From: Woeseiaceae bacterium
GTDB lineage: Bacteria; Pseudomonadota; Gammaproteobacteria; Steroidobacterales; Woeseiaceae
DNA: 64,000 nt
Direction: 5' to 3'
Assembly: GCA_030065985.1 (NCBI GenBank)
Contig: JASJCM010000003.1
Span: forward strand, 1-64,000
Shown: positions 8,145 through 17,569 of the stretch, piece by piece
How positions within the stretch are numbered: position 1 is the first letter of the stretch
Layout: each line of letters begins with the position of its first letter
The notes under the pieces: model-generated
The model's database searches: none
What the model saw: only the letters and a program-made list of their open reading frames with translations
What the model was told of the DNA's origin: nothing
Position numbers and translations under genes: made by a program

Positions 8145-9813
8145 CAGGGAACAGCCGTTTCCTGACGTCCTCCAGGAGGTGACTGTCCGGCGTCAGCGCT
8201 TCGGCCGCCTCCAGGAATTCGAGCGCCTCATCGCGTCGGTCGAGCGCATCAAGTGTTTCGACAATATGGGCCGCCACTTCGTGGTCCTGCATGCCTTCGT
8301 AAGCGCGCTCGAGTTGCACGAGGGCTTCGTCGTGGTGGCCGAGCTTGAACAGCACCCAGCCGAGGCTGTCGATAATGGCCGGACTCTCTGGATCGTAGCG
8401 CAGCGCCTTGCGAATGAATTTCTCGGCCTCAACATAGCGATCCGTGCGATCTGCCAGCGTATAGCCATAGGCATTCAGGGACAGGGCGCTCTTGGGGAAG
8501 CGTCGCGCCGCTTCGGCGTAGGCGGCCACCGCATCATCAATGCGGTCCATGTTCAGCAGCAGCTCCGCGCGACTCAGGGCCGCACGCTCGCTGTCAGGGC
8601 GATCGCGCAATGCCTTGTCATAGATCTTCAGCGCTTCGTCGTGTTCCTCAGCGATCGAGAGTAATTGTGCCTTGGCGAGCTGCACGTCGAACCAGTCAGA
8701 CGGCGACTCGTATTTGAACTGGTCGAGCTGCGCCAGCGCGCCATTCAGATCGTCATTCTCGTAGAAACGAAGTCCGGCTGCGCGGCGCTGCGACGTCATG
8801 GCATTCGAACCGCTCGTGACTTCGCTATAAAAACGAATTGCCCGATCCTTTTCGTCGCGGTAATCGGCAATGCGCCCGAGATAGTAGAGCGCATCCATGC
8901 GGTACTGGCCGGAAGCGAGCAGATCCTGGAAATCATCCCAGGCCGCGTCGAGGTTGCCCTGGTGGAAGCTGATGATCCCGGCCATGCGCAGTGCATCGAG
9001 ACGACCCGACTGCTCGAGCAGCACCTGGTTGACCTGGCTCAGCGCGTCGTCCTGACGATTCACCATCATGTAGAGGACGGCGAGTTCCATGCGTGCATCC
9101 GGGTCCGGGTCGGGGTCGTCGCCAATAATGCGTGCGACATAGTCGATAGCTTTGTCGTGCTCGCCCTGGGCGAGCAGCACACGCGCATACAGAAGCTTGG
9201 CCCGGAGAATATCCGGGTCGAGTTCGATGGATTTCTGCACACGCTCGAGCGCGTGGTCGGTATCGCCTGCTCGAAGCGCGACCGTCGCGACTGCGTACTG
9301 CGCCACCGCTGAATCAGCATACGGGCGCGCCAGCGAGCGCATCAGCTTGTCGGCTTTTTCCGGATCGCCATCCGACAAATAGCTGACGAGCATCAACAGC
9401 TTTTCACCCGCCGGCTCGTTGCTCTTTTCGAGCAGGTGGCTGAAGTGGCGGCGAGCCGTCTTTACGTCGCCGAGGCGGAAACTGATCTGTGCCAGGAGCG
9501 CCCTTGACTCGTCACTCTTGTTATCCAGTTTGTACCAGCGCTTCGCGGCAACCAGCGCTTCGCGGTAAAAACCGTAGGTCATGCCAACCAGTGCCGCCTG
9601 ACGCGCGAGATCGGCATCGTCGCTGAGCTCGGCGGCCTTGCGATACTCCTGCACGGCCATCAGGTATTCCTCGCGTTGCAGGGCCATCTCGGCCTGCAGC
9701 ACGTACGCGCTGGCATCGGACGATGCGTCGTCGTCCGCGGAGGCGGTCTGGGGTGCGATGGCAGTCAGTAAAAGCAGCAGCGACGCCGCGAGCCATCCGG
9801 GGTATTGGTGCAT
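8134..9813 (-). CDS. Periplasmic TPR-repeat protein
   Basis: Start chosen at ATG 9813 (MHQYPGWLAASLLLLLTAIA), which begins a signal peptide cleaved near TASA-DDDA and has AAGGA upstream; the track's longer start adds an unlikely 23-residue extension. The remaining 530 residues are a tandem array of tetratricopeptide repeats (for example AEKFIRKALRYDPESPAIID, LGHHDEALVQLERAYE). No catalytic domain is seen. A TPR protein in this slot, between hemA and lolB, is conserved in many Gammaproteobacteria (the PA4667 position), and it may scaffold an outer-membrane process; the precise job is unknown. Confidence 0.8.
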   Translation of the reverse strand: MHQYPGWLAASLLLLLTAIAPQTASADDDASSDASAYVLQAEMALQREEYLMAVQEYRKAAELSDDADLARQAALVGMTYGFYREALVAAKRWYKLDNKSDESRALLAQISFRLGDVKTARRHFSHLLEKSNEPAGEKLLMLVSYLSDGDPEKADKLMRSLARPYADSAVAQYAVATVALRAGDTDHALERVQKSIELDPDILRAKLLYARVLLAQGEHDKAIDYVARIIGDDPDPDPDARMELAVLYMMVNRQDDALSQVNQVLLEQSGRLDALRMAGIISFHQGNLDAAWDDFQDLLASGQYRMDALYYLGRIADYRDEKDRAIRFYSEVTSGSNAMTSQRRAAGLRFYENDDLNGALAQLDQFKYESPSDWFDVQLAKAQLLSIAEEHDEALKIYDKALRDRPDSERAALSRAELLLNMDRIDDAVAAYAEAARRFPKSALSLNAYGYTLADRTDRYVEAEKFIRKALRYDPESPAIIDSLGWVLFKLGHHDEALVQLERAYEGMQDHEVAAHIVETLDALDRRDEALEFLEAAEALTPDSHLLEDVRKRLFPDEP

Positions 9814-9918
9814 AAATAATCGGTCCTTACCTACACAGACAAGGAACTCGTGGTTCAGTTCGCTTATCATACGCACTCGCAAGAATCTTGAGTGCTAACT
9901 CGGCGCCAATTTGAAACT

Positions 9919-11172
9919 ATGCCGCTGCAAATTCTCGGGCTGAACCATAACACGGCACCTGTCGAAATACGTGAACAAGTCGTGTTCTCGGGCGACGAGG
10001 TGAAGCGTGCGCTCGGTCGCCTCGCGAGCCTGGACGGGGTCGACGAGGCCGTGCTGCTGTCGACCTGCAATCGCACCGAGTTTTATGTCTTCAGCGAAGA
10101 AGGCGGCCGCGAGCGGCTGAGGCAGTGGCTGCATGAAGATCGCCAGCTCGGCGACGACTTTGCCGAGTCGCTGTTCACGCTCGATGAAGAGGAAGCGATT
10201 CGACATATCTTCCGGGTGGCGTGCGGCCTGGATTCGATGGTCCTCGGCGAACCGCAGATCCTCGGGCAGCTCAAGGATGCGTTTCGCGACGCCCAGGGTG
10301 CCCAGACGGTCGGCAGTAATCTGAGCCGCCTGTTCCAGCACACCTTCGCCGTGGCAAAGAAGATAAGGACGGACACCGAGATCGGCGCGAGCCCGGTGTC
10401 AGTCGCATCAGCAGCCGTCAATCTCGCGCAGCAGTTCTTCGCAGGTTTTAAAAAGCACACGGCATTGCTGGTTGGGGCGGGCGTCACCGTCGAACTTGTC
10501 GCCAAACATCTCAAGAAACGCGGTATCGGCCGCTTGTTCGTGGCGAACCGCAGCATCGAACGTGCGCAGGAGCTGGCCGGTCAGTTTGGCGGCTATGCTC
10601 TGCCACTGTCGGAAATCGAAGGCACCCTGCCTGAGGCTGATTTGCTGTTCACATCGACCGCTGCGACGGAGCCGGTCATCACTACCGTTCAGGTCGAGGC
10701 GGCGATCAAGGCACGCAAACGCAAGCCAATCTTCGCCGTCGATATCGCTGTGCCTCGCGACATTGAAGCTCAGGCAGGTGAGCTCGATGACTTTTACCTG
10801 TACTCGATCGACGATCTCGACAAGGTCATTCTCGAAGGACAAGGCAACCGTGAAGCGGCTGCCGTTGAAGCACATCGCCTCCTCGACGACGAGATTCGGC
10901 GGTACGCCGCCATCGAGCGCTCGAAGCAGGTCGCACCCGTCATCTCGACGTTGCGCGAAGCCAACGAGGTCGTGCGCAAACAGGTCGCCGAGCAGGCTCG
11001 TCGCCGCATGGCGCGCGGTGAGTCCGCCGAGGACGCGATCGAGTTTGCGACCGCCTCATTAATGAAGAAGATGCTCCATAAGCCGAGCGTCGAACTGCGC
11101 AAAGCGGGCGAATCGTCGAACGCTGAACTGATCGAAGCAGCGCGCAAACTGTTCGGCCTCGAAGAAGACTGA
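9919..11172 (+). CDS. hemA: Glutamyl-tRNA reductase
   Basis: Start placed at ATG 9919 ([20 protein letters not shown]), giving 417 residues. The enzyme reduces Glu-tRNA to glutamate-1-semialdehyde with NADPH, the first step of C5 tetrapyrrole synthesis. The nucleophilic cysteine lies in [13 protein letters not shown] (about residue 50), the NADPH domain in [16 protein letters not shown], and the C-terminal dimerisation helix follows. It is divergent from the TPR/lolB pair and five bases before prfA, the standard hemA-prfA arrangement. Confidence 0.95.
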   Translation: MPLQILGLNHNTAPVEIREQVVFSGDEVKRALGRLASLDGVDEAVLLSTCNRTEFYVFSEEGGRERLRQWLHEDRQLGDDFAESLFTLDEEEAIRHIFRVACGLDSMVLGEPQILGQLKDAFRDAQGAQTVGSNLSRLFQHTFAVAKKIRTDTEIGASPVSVASAAVNLAQQFFAGFKKHTALLVGAGVTVELVAKHLKKRGIGRLFVANRSIERAQELAGQFGGYALPLSEIEGTLPEADLLFTSTAATEPVITTVQVEAAIKARKRKPIFAVDIAVPRDIEAQAGELDDFYLYSIDDLDKVILEGQGNREAAAVEAHRLLDDEIRRYAAIERSKQVAPVISTLREANEVVRKQVAEQARRRMARGESAEDAIEFATASLMKKMLHKPSVELRKAGESSNAELIEAARKLFGLEED

Positions 11173-11177
11173 CGGTT

Positions 11178-12263
11178 ATGAAGGACTCCATACGCCTGAA
11201 ACTGGAATCAGTTCGCGACCGTTTCGAAGAAATCGCCGGTCTGCTCGCGGATCCGGACGTCATCGCGGACCAGAACCAGTTTCGCAATTTGTCCAAGGAG
11301 TATTCTCGGGTCGAGCCTGTCGTCAAGTCGTTCCAGCAATACGAAGGCATTCTTGATGACATCGCCGCTGCACAGGAAATGGCGACCGATGCAGACGAGG
11401 AAGTTCGCGAGATGGGCCAGGAAGAACTCGTGTCACTGGAGGAACGGCGCGAGGCTTTGCTTCTCGACCTGCAGAAGGCCCTGATTCCAGCCGATCCATT
11501 CGACGACAGCAATGTCTACCTCGAAATTCGCGCCGGCACAGGCGGCGACGAAGCGGCGATCTTTGCCGGCGATTTGTTCCGTATGTACTCAAAGTACGCG
11601 GAGACCGCGCGCTGGCAGGTCGAGATTCTCTCGGCTCGCGAAGGCGAACACGGCGGCTACAAGGAGATCATCAGCCGGGTAACGGGCGATGGGATCTACG
11701 CCAGGCTCAAGTTCGAGTCCGGCGCACACCGGGTGCAACGTGTGCCGGCGACGGAGTCGCAGGGCCGCATTCACACATCAGCGTGCACGGTCGCCGTGCT
11801 GCCCGAGCCGGATGAGGTCGAGGAAGTCGACATCAATCCCGCCGACCTGCGTATCGACACGTATCGTGCATCCGGCGCCGGCGGCCAGCACGTGAACAAG
11901 ACCGATTCGGCCGTACGCATCACTCACATGCCGTCCGGCATTGTCGTCGAGTGCCAGGATGAACGGTCGCAGCATAAGAACAAGGCGCGCGCGATGTCGC
12001 TGCTGCAAGCCCGCTTGCTCGACCAGCAGGTTGCCGCCCAGGAATCGGAGCAGGCCCAACAGCGCAAGTTGCTCGTCGGCTCAGGCGATCGCAGCGAGCG
12101 CATCCGTACCTACAACTACCCGCAGGGACGTGTCACGGACCACCGCATCAACCTGACCCTCTATAAACTCGACGAAATTCTGGAAGGCGGCCTGGAACAG
12201 GTTATCGAGCCGCTGACCAATGAGTACCAGGCCGACCAGCTCGCGGCGCTCGGCGAGAACTAG
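11178..12263 (+). CDS. prfA: Peptide chain release factor 1
   Basis: A 361-residue RF1. The stop-codon recognition tripeptide is PAT in [15 protein letters not shown], which marks RF1 (UAA/UAG) rather than RF2, and the peptidyl-transferase loop carries GGQ in [16 protein letters not shown]. In this family the GGQ glutamine is methylated by PrmC, whose gene normally follows directly; here prmC lies 4.4 kb further on. Confidence 0.97.
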   Translation: MKDSIRLKLESVRDRFEEIAGLLADPDVIADQNQFRNLSKEYSRVEPVVKSFQQYEGILDDIAAAQEMATDADEEVREMGQEELVSLEERREALLLDLQKALIPADPFDDSNVYLEIRAGTGGDEAAIFAGDLFRMYSKYAETARWQVEILSAREGEHGGYKEIISRVTGDGIYARLKFESGAHRVQRVPATESQGRIHTSACTVAVLPEPDEVEEVDINPADLRIDTYRASGAGGQHVNKTDSAVRITHMPSGIVVECQDERSQHKNKARAMSLLQARLLDQQVAAQESEQAQQRKLLVGSGDRSERIRTYNYPQGRVTDHRINLTLYKLDEILEGGLEQVIEPLTNEYQADQLAALGEN

Positions 12264-12269
12264 CCCGCT

Positions 12270-12622
12270 TCAGCCGCTCAGTCGCCCAAGCGACGACATC
12301 ACAACGTAGTAGACGGTCAGCGAAAACCAGATGACCGGCAGCGCCAGCTGCACAACGTACCGGCGCGTCAGCAGACCGACGACGGCTATCACGTACTGGA
12401 TCCCGACGAACAGAAAGTACTCCTGCGGAACCGGCCGCAGGTTGGCATTCGCCTTATCAGCAGGATGAAGATCAGGACGTTGACGGTCCAGAGCGCATGG
12501 GGCAGGTAGAACTTCACCGAGTCGCGATTATGAATCAGCTTGCTCGCACCCGTGGCAAGATGCGTCACACCCAGGCCCATGATGACCGAGATAAGCACGC
12601 CTAGATATTCGAATACGCCCAC
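12270..12622 (-). pseudogene. Decayed membrane protein paired with an XRE regulator
   Basis: A GTG start at 12622 with GAGGAGG six bases upstream opens a hydrophobic frame (VGVFEYLGVLISVIMGLGVT to WTVNVLIFILL) that is then lost near 12450-12458 and runs to a stop at 12389. In the next frame the sequence continues as PQEYFLFVGIQYVIAVVGLL and VIWFSLTVYYVVMSSLGRLSG up to a stop at 12270-12272. The two halves resemble the N- and C-termini of about 200-residue membrane proteins, so an internal deletion plus frameshift is inferred. Only about 117 codons remain. It lies one base after the XRE gene. Confidence 0.65.
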
Positions 12623-12623
12623 G

Positions 12624-12821
12624 CTAGGCCTCCTCGTCACTGAATATGTCTTCTATCGTCAGCCCAAACAGTCGCGCCGCTTTGAAGGCGAGTGGCAGGC
12701 TGGGATCGAACTTTCCCTTCTCAATCGCATTGATAGTCTGCCGCGAAACTTCGAGACGATCGGCGAGTTCTGCCTGCGTCCAGTCGTGCTCGGCGCGCAG
12801 GACCTTCAGTCGATTCTTCAT
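12624..12821 (-). CDS. XRE/Cro-CI family transcriptional regulator, small
   Basis: A 65-residue protein consisting of little more than one helix-turn-helix: TQAELADRLEVSRQTINAIEKGKFDPSLPLAFKAARLF, followed by FGLTIEDIFSDEEA. This matches the short YozG/YgzD-type regulators commonly encoded beside a multi-pass membrane protein, and indeed the broken membrane gene follows with its start one base after this stop. DNA-binding repression of its own operon is the usual role. Two AT palindromes lie 80-140 bp upstream and are candidate operators. Confidence 0.85.
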   Translation of the reverse strand: MKNRLKVLRAEHDWTQAELADRLEVSRQTINAIEKGKFDPSLPLAFKAARLFGLTIEDIFSDEEA

Positions 12822-12902
12822 CGGTAGTTGCGGCGGGTTCGGGCCGCCCAGCTGCCGGATTCAGAGTTTGCTGTGCTCATTTGTCTATAACCCTTGTCTA
12901 AA

Positions 12903-12958
12903 AGTAAAGTTTAATTTACTTATAGTATGGCTTGCCTATCACAAAGTCAAGTTAACTT
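12903..12958. promoter_or_regulatory. AT-rich promoter region with two palindromes
   Basis: Within a 240-bp gap the base composition falls sharply. AGTAAA-GTTTAA-TTTACT (12903-12920) is a palindrome with a 6-bp core that is not self-complementary, and AAGTTAACTT (12949-12958) is a perfect 10-bp palindrome. Both contain the AGTTAA/AGTAAA element. They sit upstream of the minus-strand XRE gene and of the plus-strand TerB-like gene and could serve as XRE operators. Confidence 0.45.
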
Positions 12959-13064
12959 TACAAAACTGTCCGACATCCCGGTTGATTGATTCGCGACATC
13001 GCTCCCGACGGCGGCATCGCGCAGGCTGCTAGAATCGATCCAGAATTCGCGCGGAGAAATACCA

Positions 13065-13592
13065 ATGCACATCGTTCTGGGCCTGCTTGGGACGCTCGTC
13101 ACTATTCTCTACCTGCTCGACCGCCTTGGCATCGACATCGGCGGACTCAACCCTTTCTACTGGTACCGCCGCCGCGCATTTGCAAAACGATACGGTGCCG
13201 ACCCGATCTATTCGATTGAGGACCCGGTCCACATCGCGTCTCTGCTGATCATCGGCGCCGCAAAGCTCGACGGTGACCTGACGGCCGAGCAGCGCAGCGT
13301 GGCTCATACCGAGTTCGAAAAGAACTTCAATCTCGACACCAAAGAAGCATCTGACCTGTTCGGTTCCGCGGCACACCTGTTGGCTGCACCACAGCTGCTC
13401 GAGAATCAGCTCAATAAACTCGCCGACAAGCACGCCTCACGCTTTACGCGGGAACAGGCAGAATCGCTCATCGAGATCATGACGACGGTCGCGGCAACGA
13501 GTGGGGGACTGTCGATAACTCAGAAGGAGTTCATCGACAGCATTCGTGCTCGGTCAGGAACGACAACGGAGCCGCAGGGAACCTGGGGCTGA
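13065..13592 (+). CDS. TerB-like domain protein with N-terminal membrane anchor
   Basis: A 175-residue protein. Residues 1-20 are a hydrophobic anchor (MHIVLGLLGTLVTILYLLDRL), followed by a basic YWYRRRAFAKRYG stretch and a soluble helical domain of about 120 residues: DPVHIASLLIIGAAKLDGDLTAEQ and a second FTREQAESLIEIMTTVAATSG segment. The acidic-residue-bearing helices resemble TerB/co-chaperone DjlA-N domains. Metal binding is known for TerB, but the ligands are not obvious here. It stands alone, so the function remains open. Confidence 0.6.
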   Translation: MHIVLGLLGTLVTILYLLDRLGIDIGGLNPFYWYRRRAFAKRYGADPIYSIEDPVHIASLLIIGAAKLDGDLTAEQRSVAHTEFEKNFNLDTKEASDLFGSAAHLLAAPQLLENQLNKLADKHASRFTREQAESLIEIMTTVAATSGGLSITQKEFIDSIRARSGTTTEPQGTWG

Positions 13593-13638
13593 TCGGTCCT
13601 GGTTTCGAAGCGACATGACAAGTCGCTCTCGCCTTACG

Positions 13639-14097
13639 TCAGTCAACGATCAGATCGGCGGCTCCCTGCAACATCTTCCTGGTCGAAATCGATGTTTCCA
13701 GAAGAAGGCACAACAGCGCCAATGCCAGTAGCAGCATCGAAAGGACGAAAAGCACCGCAAGAAAAGCACCAATTTTGACCGAAGCGAACGCGCCAATGAA
13801 AAGGCTGATGATGACGAAGCAGATCAGGAGCGCCGACCCTACTGCCAACCTCATCGCCCAGTTGATGGTCTTGATGCGACGCCATAACGCAGTGCTTTCG
13901 GCCTGCAGCCGCTCCCGGGCGTCGTCAGTACTTACCTGCGAGACTCGTCGTTCCACCAGCCGTGCACGGTCGATGACACGACCCAGTCGGATGGTCAGCA
14001 CGGACAGGATGGCGCCGATACTCGCCAGCAGGAAGACAGGGGCAATCGCGAGTTGAATGGCCGCGGATACGGTATTAAGAGGCGCGATTGAATCCAT
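13639..14097 (-). CDS. DUF2721 family membrane protein
   Basis: A 152-residue integral membrane protein with an N-terminal helix (IQLAIAPVFLLASIGAILSVL), a conserved basic/polar segment (RLGRVIDRARLVERRV), a charged cytoplasmic region and two more closely spaced helices near the C-terminus (LAVGSALLICFVIISLFIGA and LAVLFVLSMLLLALALLCLL). This arrangement, with the R-x-x-x-V-I-D-R motif after the first helix, is that of DUF2721. No biochemical role is known to me. It is convergent with the TerB-like gene and precedes the CGL-CBS pair in the same orientation. Confidence 0.7.
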   Translation of the reverse strand: MDSIAPLNTVSAAIQLAIAPVFLLASIGAILSVLTIRLGRVIDRARLVERRVSQVSTDDARERLQAESTALWRRIKTINWAMRLAVGSALLICFVIISLFIGAFASVKIGAFLAVLFVLSMLLLALALLCLLLETSISTRKMLQGAADLIVD

Positions 14098-14138
14098 ACA
14101 GGACGCTCAACAGTTCAGATTTCGATTATAAGGATTGC

Positions 14139-15290
14139 TCAGGATAGCGCCCGCTCGAGATCAGCTATCAGATCATCGACGGCTTCAATACCGACAGATA
14201 GCCGGATCAACGTATCGCTGATACCCAGTTTCGCTCGCTCCTCCGCCGGCACGCTTGCGTGGGTCATGATCGCAGGGTGATCGACGAGGCTCTCAACGCC
14301 GCCGAGACTCTCGGCCAGTGAGAAGACTTCGCAGGTTTCCAGGAAACGGCGCGCGTCCTCGAGATCGCCCTTAATAAAGAACGTCACGATGCCGCCGTAG
14401 CCCGGCATCTGCTTTTTCGCGAGCGCATGCTGCGGATGAGACTCAAGGCCCGGGTAAAGCACTCGCTCAACCTTGTCGTGACCTGCCAGCCAATTGGCGA
14501 TCTGCAGCGAGCTTTTGCAATGGCGCTCCATTCTGACGTCCAGCGTCTTCACGCCGCGCAACGCAAGGAAGCTGTCGAACGGGCCCGCTACGGATCCGAT
14601 GCTGTTCTGCAGGTAGGCCAGCTGCTCCGCCAGCCCATCGTCTTGCACCGCGACGATGCCACCGACCATGTCGGAATGGCCATTGATGAACTTTGTCGCC
14701 GAGTGCATCACGATATCGGCGCCCATCTCCAGGGGGCGCTGCAGGTAGGGTGTGGCGAACGTGTTATCAACAACGACGAGCGCCCCACTCTTCTTCGCGA
14801 GTGCAGCAATCGCTTCGAGGTCGACGAGCTTTAGCAATGGATTGGTCGGCGTTTCGATCCAGACCATCGCCGTGTCGTCGCTGATGGCCGCCTCAGCGGC
14901 GGCACTGTCACTCAGATCCACATAGTCGAATGTCAGTCCGGCGCTGCGTTCGCGCACGTTGGAGAACAGTCGTCGCGTGCCGCCGTAAAGATCATCCATC
15001 GCGACAATCTTCGAGCCGCTGTCGATCAACTCGAGGATTGTCCCGATAGCCGCCATGCCTGAGGCGAATGCGAACCCATGTTTACCAGACTCGAGGTCGG
15101 CAACGCAGCGTTCGTACGCCATGCGTGTCGGGTTCTGCGTGCGAGAGTACTCGTAGCCTTTGTGCTTGCCCGGGCTTTCCTGGACGTACGTCGACGTCGC
15201 GTAAATAGGCGGCATGATCGCGCCGGTGGTCGGGTCAGGCTCCTGACCCGCGTGAATCGCCCGCGTCGCAAATTTCTTTTTGTCAGCCAT
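14139..15290 (-). CDS. Cystathionine gamma-lyase / gamma-synthase family PLP enzyme
   Basis: A 383-residue fold-type I PLP enzyme of the Cys/Met metabolism family. The PLP-lysine motif is IVMHSATKFINGHSDMVGG; the N-terminal MPPIYATSTYVQESPGKHKGYEYSR and the C-terminal ESLGGVESLVDHPAIMTHAS are classical. The same fold covers cystathionine gamma-lyase, gamma-synthase and beta-lyase. Because it lies eight bases downstream of a cystathionine beta-synthase, the gamma-lyase role (cystathionine to cysteine, reverse transsulfuration) is most likely. Sequence alone cannot exclude metB activity. Confidence 0.85.
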   Translation of the reverse strand: MADKKKFATRAIHAGQEPDPTTGAIMPPIYATSTYVQESPGKHKGYEYSRTQNPTRMAYERCVADLESGKHGFAFASGMAAIGTILELIDSGSKIVAMDDLYGGTRRLFSNVRERSAGLTFDYVDLSDSAAAEAAISDDTAMVWIETPTNPLLKLVDLEAIAALAKKSGALVVVDNTFATPYLQRPLEMGADIVMHSATKFINGHSDMVGGIVAVQDDGLAEQLAYLQNSIGSVAGPFDSFLALRGVKTLDVRMERHCKSSLQIANWLAGHDKVERVLYPGLESHPQHALAKKQMPGYGGIVTFFIKGDLEDARRFLETCEVFSLAESLGGVESLVDHPAIMTHASVPAEERAKLGISDTLIRLSVGIEAVDDLIADLERALS

Positions 15291-15298
15291 GGCCTCTC

Positions 15299-16660
15299 CT
15301 ACATCTGGCGGCGCAGGTAATTGAGTACGTCAGAGCGCGTGATCAGCCCAAGAAACTCCTCGCCATCCATGATGGCGGCATAAGGCTGCACACGCAGCAT
15401 TGCAACGAGATTGTTGAGGCTTTCGGACTTGTCGAGCTGGATATACGCCGACTCCATCGCGTCCTTGACCGGGGCCGTCATCAGTTCGGGATGTCCGTAA
15501 ACGAATTGCATGAGCCCGTCCTCGGTCACGACGCCCACGAGTTTGCCCTCGTCCATAACCGGCAGCTGCGAGAAGCCGGCATTGCGCAGTCGGTTATGTG
15601 CCGTCGTGAGAATATCGGTCGGCCCGACCGTGATCGTGGCGCGCTCGCCGTGTGGTCGGCCGATCAGGTCACGCAGGTCGCCGCTTTGTTTGCGCTGGAT
15701 GAAACCCTGATCTTCCATCCAGAAGTCATTGAAGAGCTTCGACAGGTACTTGTTTCCGGTATCGCAGGCGAACGTGACCACGCGCTTGGCTTCGGTCTGT
15801 TCGCGACAGTACTTCAGTGCAGCCGCGAGCAATGTGCCGGACGACGAACCCGCGAGCACACCTTCCTTGCGCAGCAGGTCGCGCGCAGCCGCGAAAGACT
15901 CTGCATCCGATATCGGGTAAGCCTTGGCGACCTTGCTGAAATCGGCGATATCGGGAATGAAGTCTTCCCCAATGCCTTCAACCAGCCAGCTGCCGCCCTC
16001 GCCAAGCACACCGTCGTTGATGTAGTCGGTCAGCACCGAGCCGACCGGGTCAGCCAGGATCAGGTCGACGTCTGGCGCGCTCTCCTTAAGGTACTTACCC
16101 ATACCCGTGACCGTACCGCTCGAGCCGACGCCCAGGACGATAGCATCGAGATCGCCGCCCATCTGCTCGACGATCTCCGGAGCTGTGCCGGTCTCGTGCG
16201 CCAGCGGGTTGTCGGGATTGCCGAACTGATTAATGAAGTATGCGCCGCGCGCTTCGGCCACGCTCTTGCCGAGATCCTGGTAATACTCGGGATGCCCGCG
16301 GCCGACGTCGGAGCGCGTCAGGATCACCTCCGCACCCATCGCACGCAGGTTGAAGATCTTTTCCTGGCTCATCTTGTCGGGCAAAACAATGACAAGGTGA
16401 TAACCCTTCTGTGCCGCGACGAGTGCGAGACCGAGACCGGTATTGCCGGCGGTCGCCTCGACGATCGTATCGCCCGGTTTGATATCGCCGCGCTTCTCCG
16501 CTTCCTCGATCATCGAGATGCCGATGCGATCCTTGATCGATCCGCCCGGATTCATGAGCTCGAGTTTCAGGAAGAGCCGGCACGGGCCCGTGTCGATGTG
16601 CGTAACCTCGAGCATCGGCGTTCGGCCAACCATGTCGAGAATGTTGGAATACACGTTCAT
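15299..16660 (-). CDS. Cystathionine beta-synthase with C-terminal CBS pair
   Basis: A 453-residue protein: fold-type II PLP domain (residues 1-320) with the lysine motif MNPGGSIKDRIGISMI and the substrate loop EATAGNTGLGLALVAAQKG, GSSGTVTGMG for the phosphate, followed by two CBS domains (about 335-450: ATITVGPTDILTTAHNRLR and LITRSDVLNYLRRQM). It condenses homocysteine and serine to cystathionine. Lacking the N-terminal haem domain of the animal enzyme, it resembles yeast CBS; the CBS pair may bind adenosyl ligands. First gene of a two-gene operon with the lyase, divergent from prmC. Confidence 0.9.
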   Translation of the reverse strand: MNVYSNILDMVGRTPMLEVTHIDTGPCRLFLKLELMNPGGSIKDRIGISMIEEAEKRGDIKPGDTIVEATAGNTGLGLALVAAQKGYHLVIVLPDKMSQEKIFNLRAMGAEVILTRSDVGRGHPEYYQDLGKSVAEARGAYFINQFGNPDNPLAHETGTAPEIVEQMGGDLDAIVLGVGSSGTVTGMGKYLKESAPDVDLILADPVGSVLTDYINDGVLGEGGSWLVEGIGEDFIPDIADFSKVAKAYPISDAESFAAARDLLRKEGVLAGSSSGTLLAAALKYCREQTEAKRVVTFACDTGNKYLSKLFNDFWMEDQGFIQRKQSGDLRDLIGRPHGERATITVGPTDILTTAHNRLRNAGFSQLPVMDEGKLVGVVTEDGLMQFVYGHPELMTAPVKDAMESAYIQLDKSESLNNLVAMLRVQPYAAIMDGEEFLGLITRSDVLNYLRRQM

Positions 16661-16705
16661 GGGCGAAACAGTTACAGTGAAAAGCGCTAAGGAGTGTACT
16701 GGAAC

Positions 16706-17542
16706 ATGAGGCTCGATGCTGCAATCGCCGATGCGACGGACCGCCTGCGGGACGTCTCGGAATCACCGCGTCTCGACGCGGAGATCCTGCTGTGTCGCAC
16801 GATCAACATGCCGCGTGCTTACCTCTTCGCACACCCTGAGGACACGCTCGACGACCTCACCATCGATCGCTTCGAAGACGTTCTGGGCCGCCGCGAAGCG
16901 GGGGTGCCCATGGCCTATATCATGGGTATCAAGGAATTCTGGTCCCACGAGCTTGTGGTGAGTCCTGCCACGCTAGTGCCGCGGCCCGAGACTGAAATCC
17001 TCGTCAACCTGGCGATATGCGAGATACCTCGTGAAGCGAACTGGCAGGTGCTTGACCTCGGTACCGGAAGCGGCGCGATCGCAATTGCGATCGCCTGCGA
17101 GCGTCGTATGTGCGAGGTCACGGCGGTCGACATCAGCGAGGCGGCGCTCACGGTTGCGCGCGAGAACGCCCGCCTGATTGCGCCAGGCAATGTGACCTGT
17201 CTGCTGGGCGACTGGACCGAACCGGTAAGTGACCGGGTGTTCGACCTGATCGTTTCGAACCCTCCCTATGTCCGTGCCGACGACGAGGCGCTGACCAAGC
17301 TGCAGCACGAGCCACAGTCCGCGCTGGTCGCGGGTGACGACGGACTGGATGCGATTCGGGTACTGGCCAGGGACTGTGTCAATATACTCGCCACAGGCGG
17401 CGCGTTCATGATCGAGCACGGCGCGGACCAGGCCGCCGATGTAGCAAACCTGCTTGGAGAACACGGGTGGACCGACGTCACCTGTCATAATGACCTCGCC
17501 GGACTGCCGCGCGTGACAGTGGCGCGCCGGAGTGGTAAATAG
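16706..17542 (+). CDS. prmC: Release factor glutamine methyltransferase
   Basis: Start placed at ATG 16706 (MRLDAAIADATDRL; 278 residues), with AAGGAG upstream; a GTG four codons earlier is possible. SAM-dependent N5-glutamine methyltransferase acting on the GGQ motif of RF1/RF2. Seen are the N-terminal RF-recognition domain with YIMGIKEFWSHELVVSPATLVPRPETEILV, the SAM motif VLDLGTGSGAIAIAIA, and the catalytic NPPY in LIVSNPPYVRADD. Usually adjacent to prfA; here separated by the inserted 4.4-kb segment. Confidence 0.95.
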   Translation: MRLDAAIADATDRLRDVSESPRLDAEILLCRTINMPRAYLFAHPEDTLDDLTIDRFEDVLGRREAGVPMAYIMGIKEFWSHELVVSPATLVPRPETEILVNLAICEIPREANWQVLDLGTGSGAIAIAIACERRMCEVTAVDISEAALTVARENARLIAPGNVTCLLGDWTEPVSDRVFDLIVSNPPYVRADDEALTKLQHEPQSALVAGDDGLDAIRVLARDCVNILATGGAFMIEHGADQAADVANLLGEHGWTDVTCHNDLAGLPRVTVARRSGK

Positions 17543-17569
17543 CTGCATCCTTTTTATCGGTAAGACAAC

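Noticed and set aside
9875-9895. Imperfect inverted repeat CACTCGCAAGA..TCTTGAGTG before hemA
   Set aside because: Arms are interrupted and there is no regulator nearby; too weak to call an operator.
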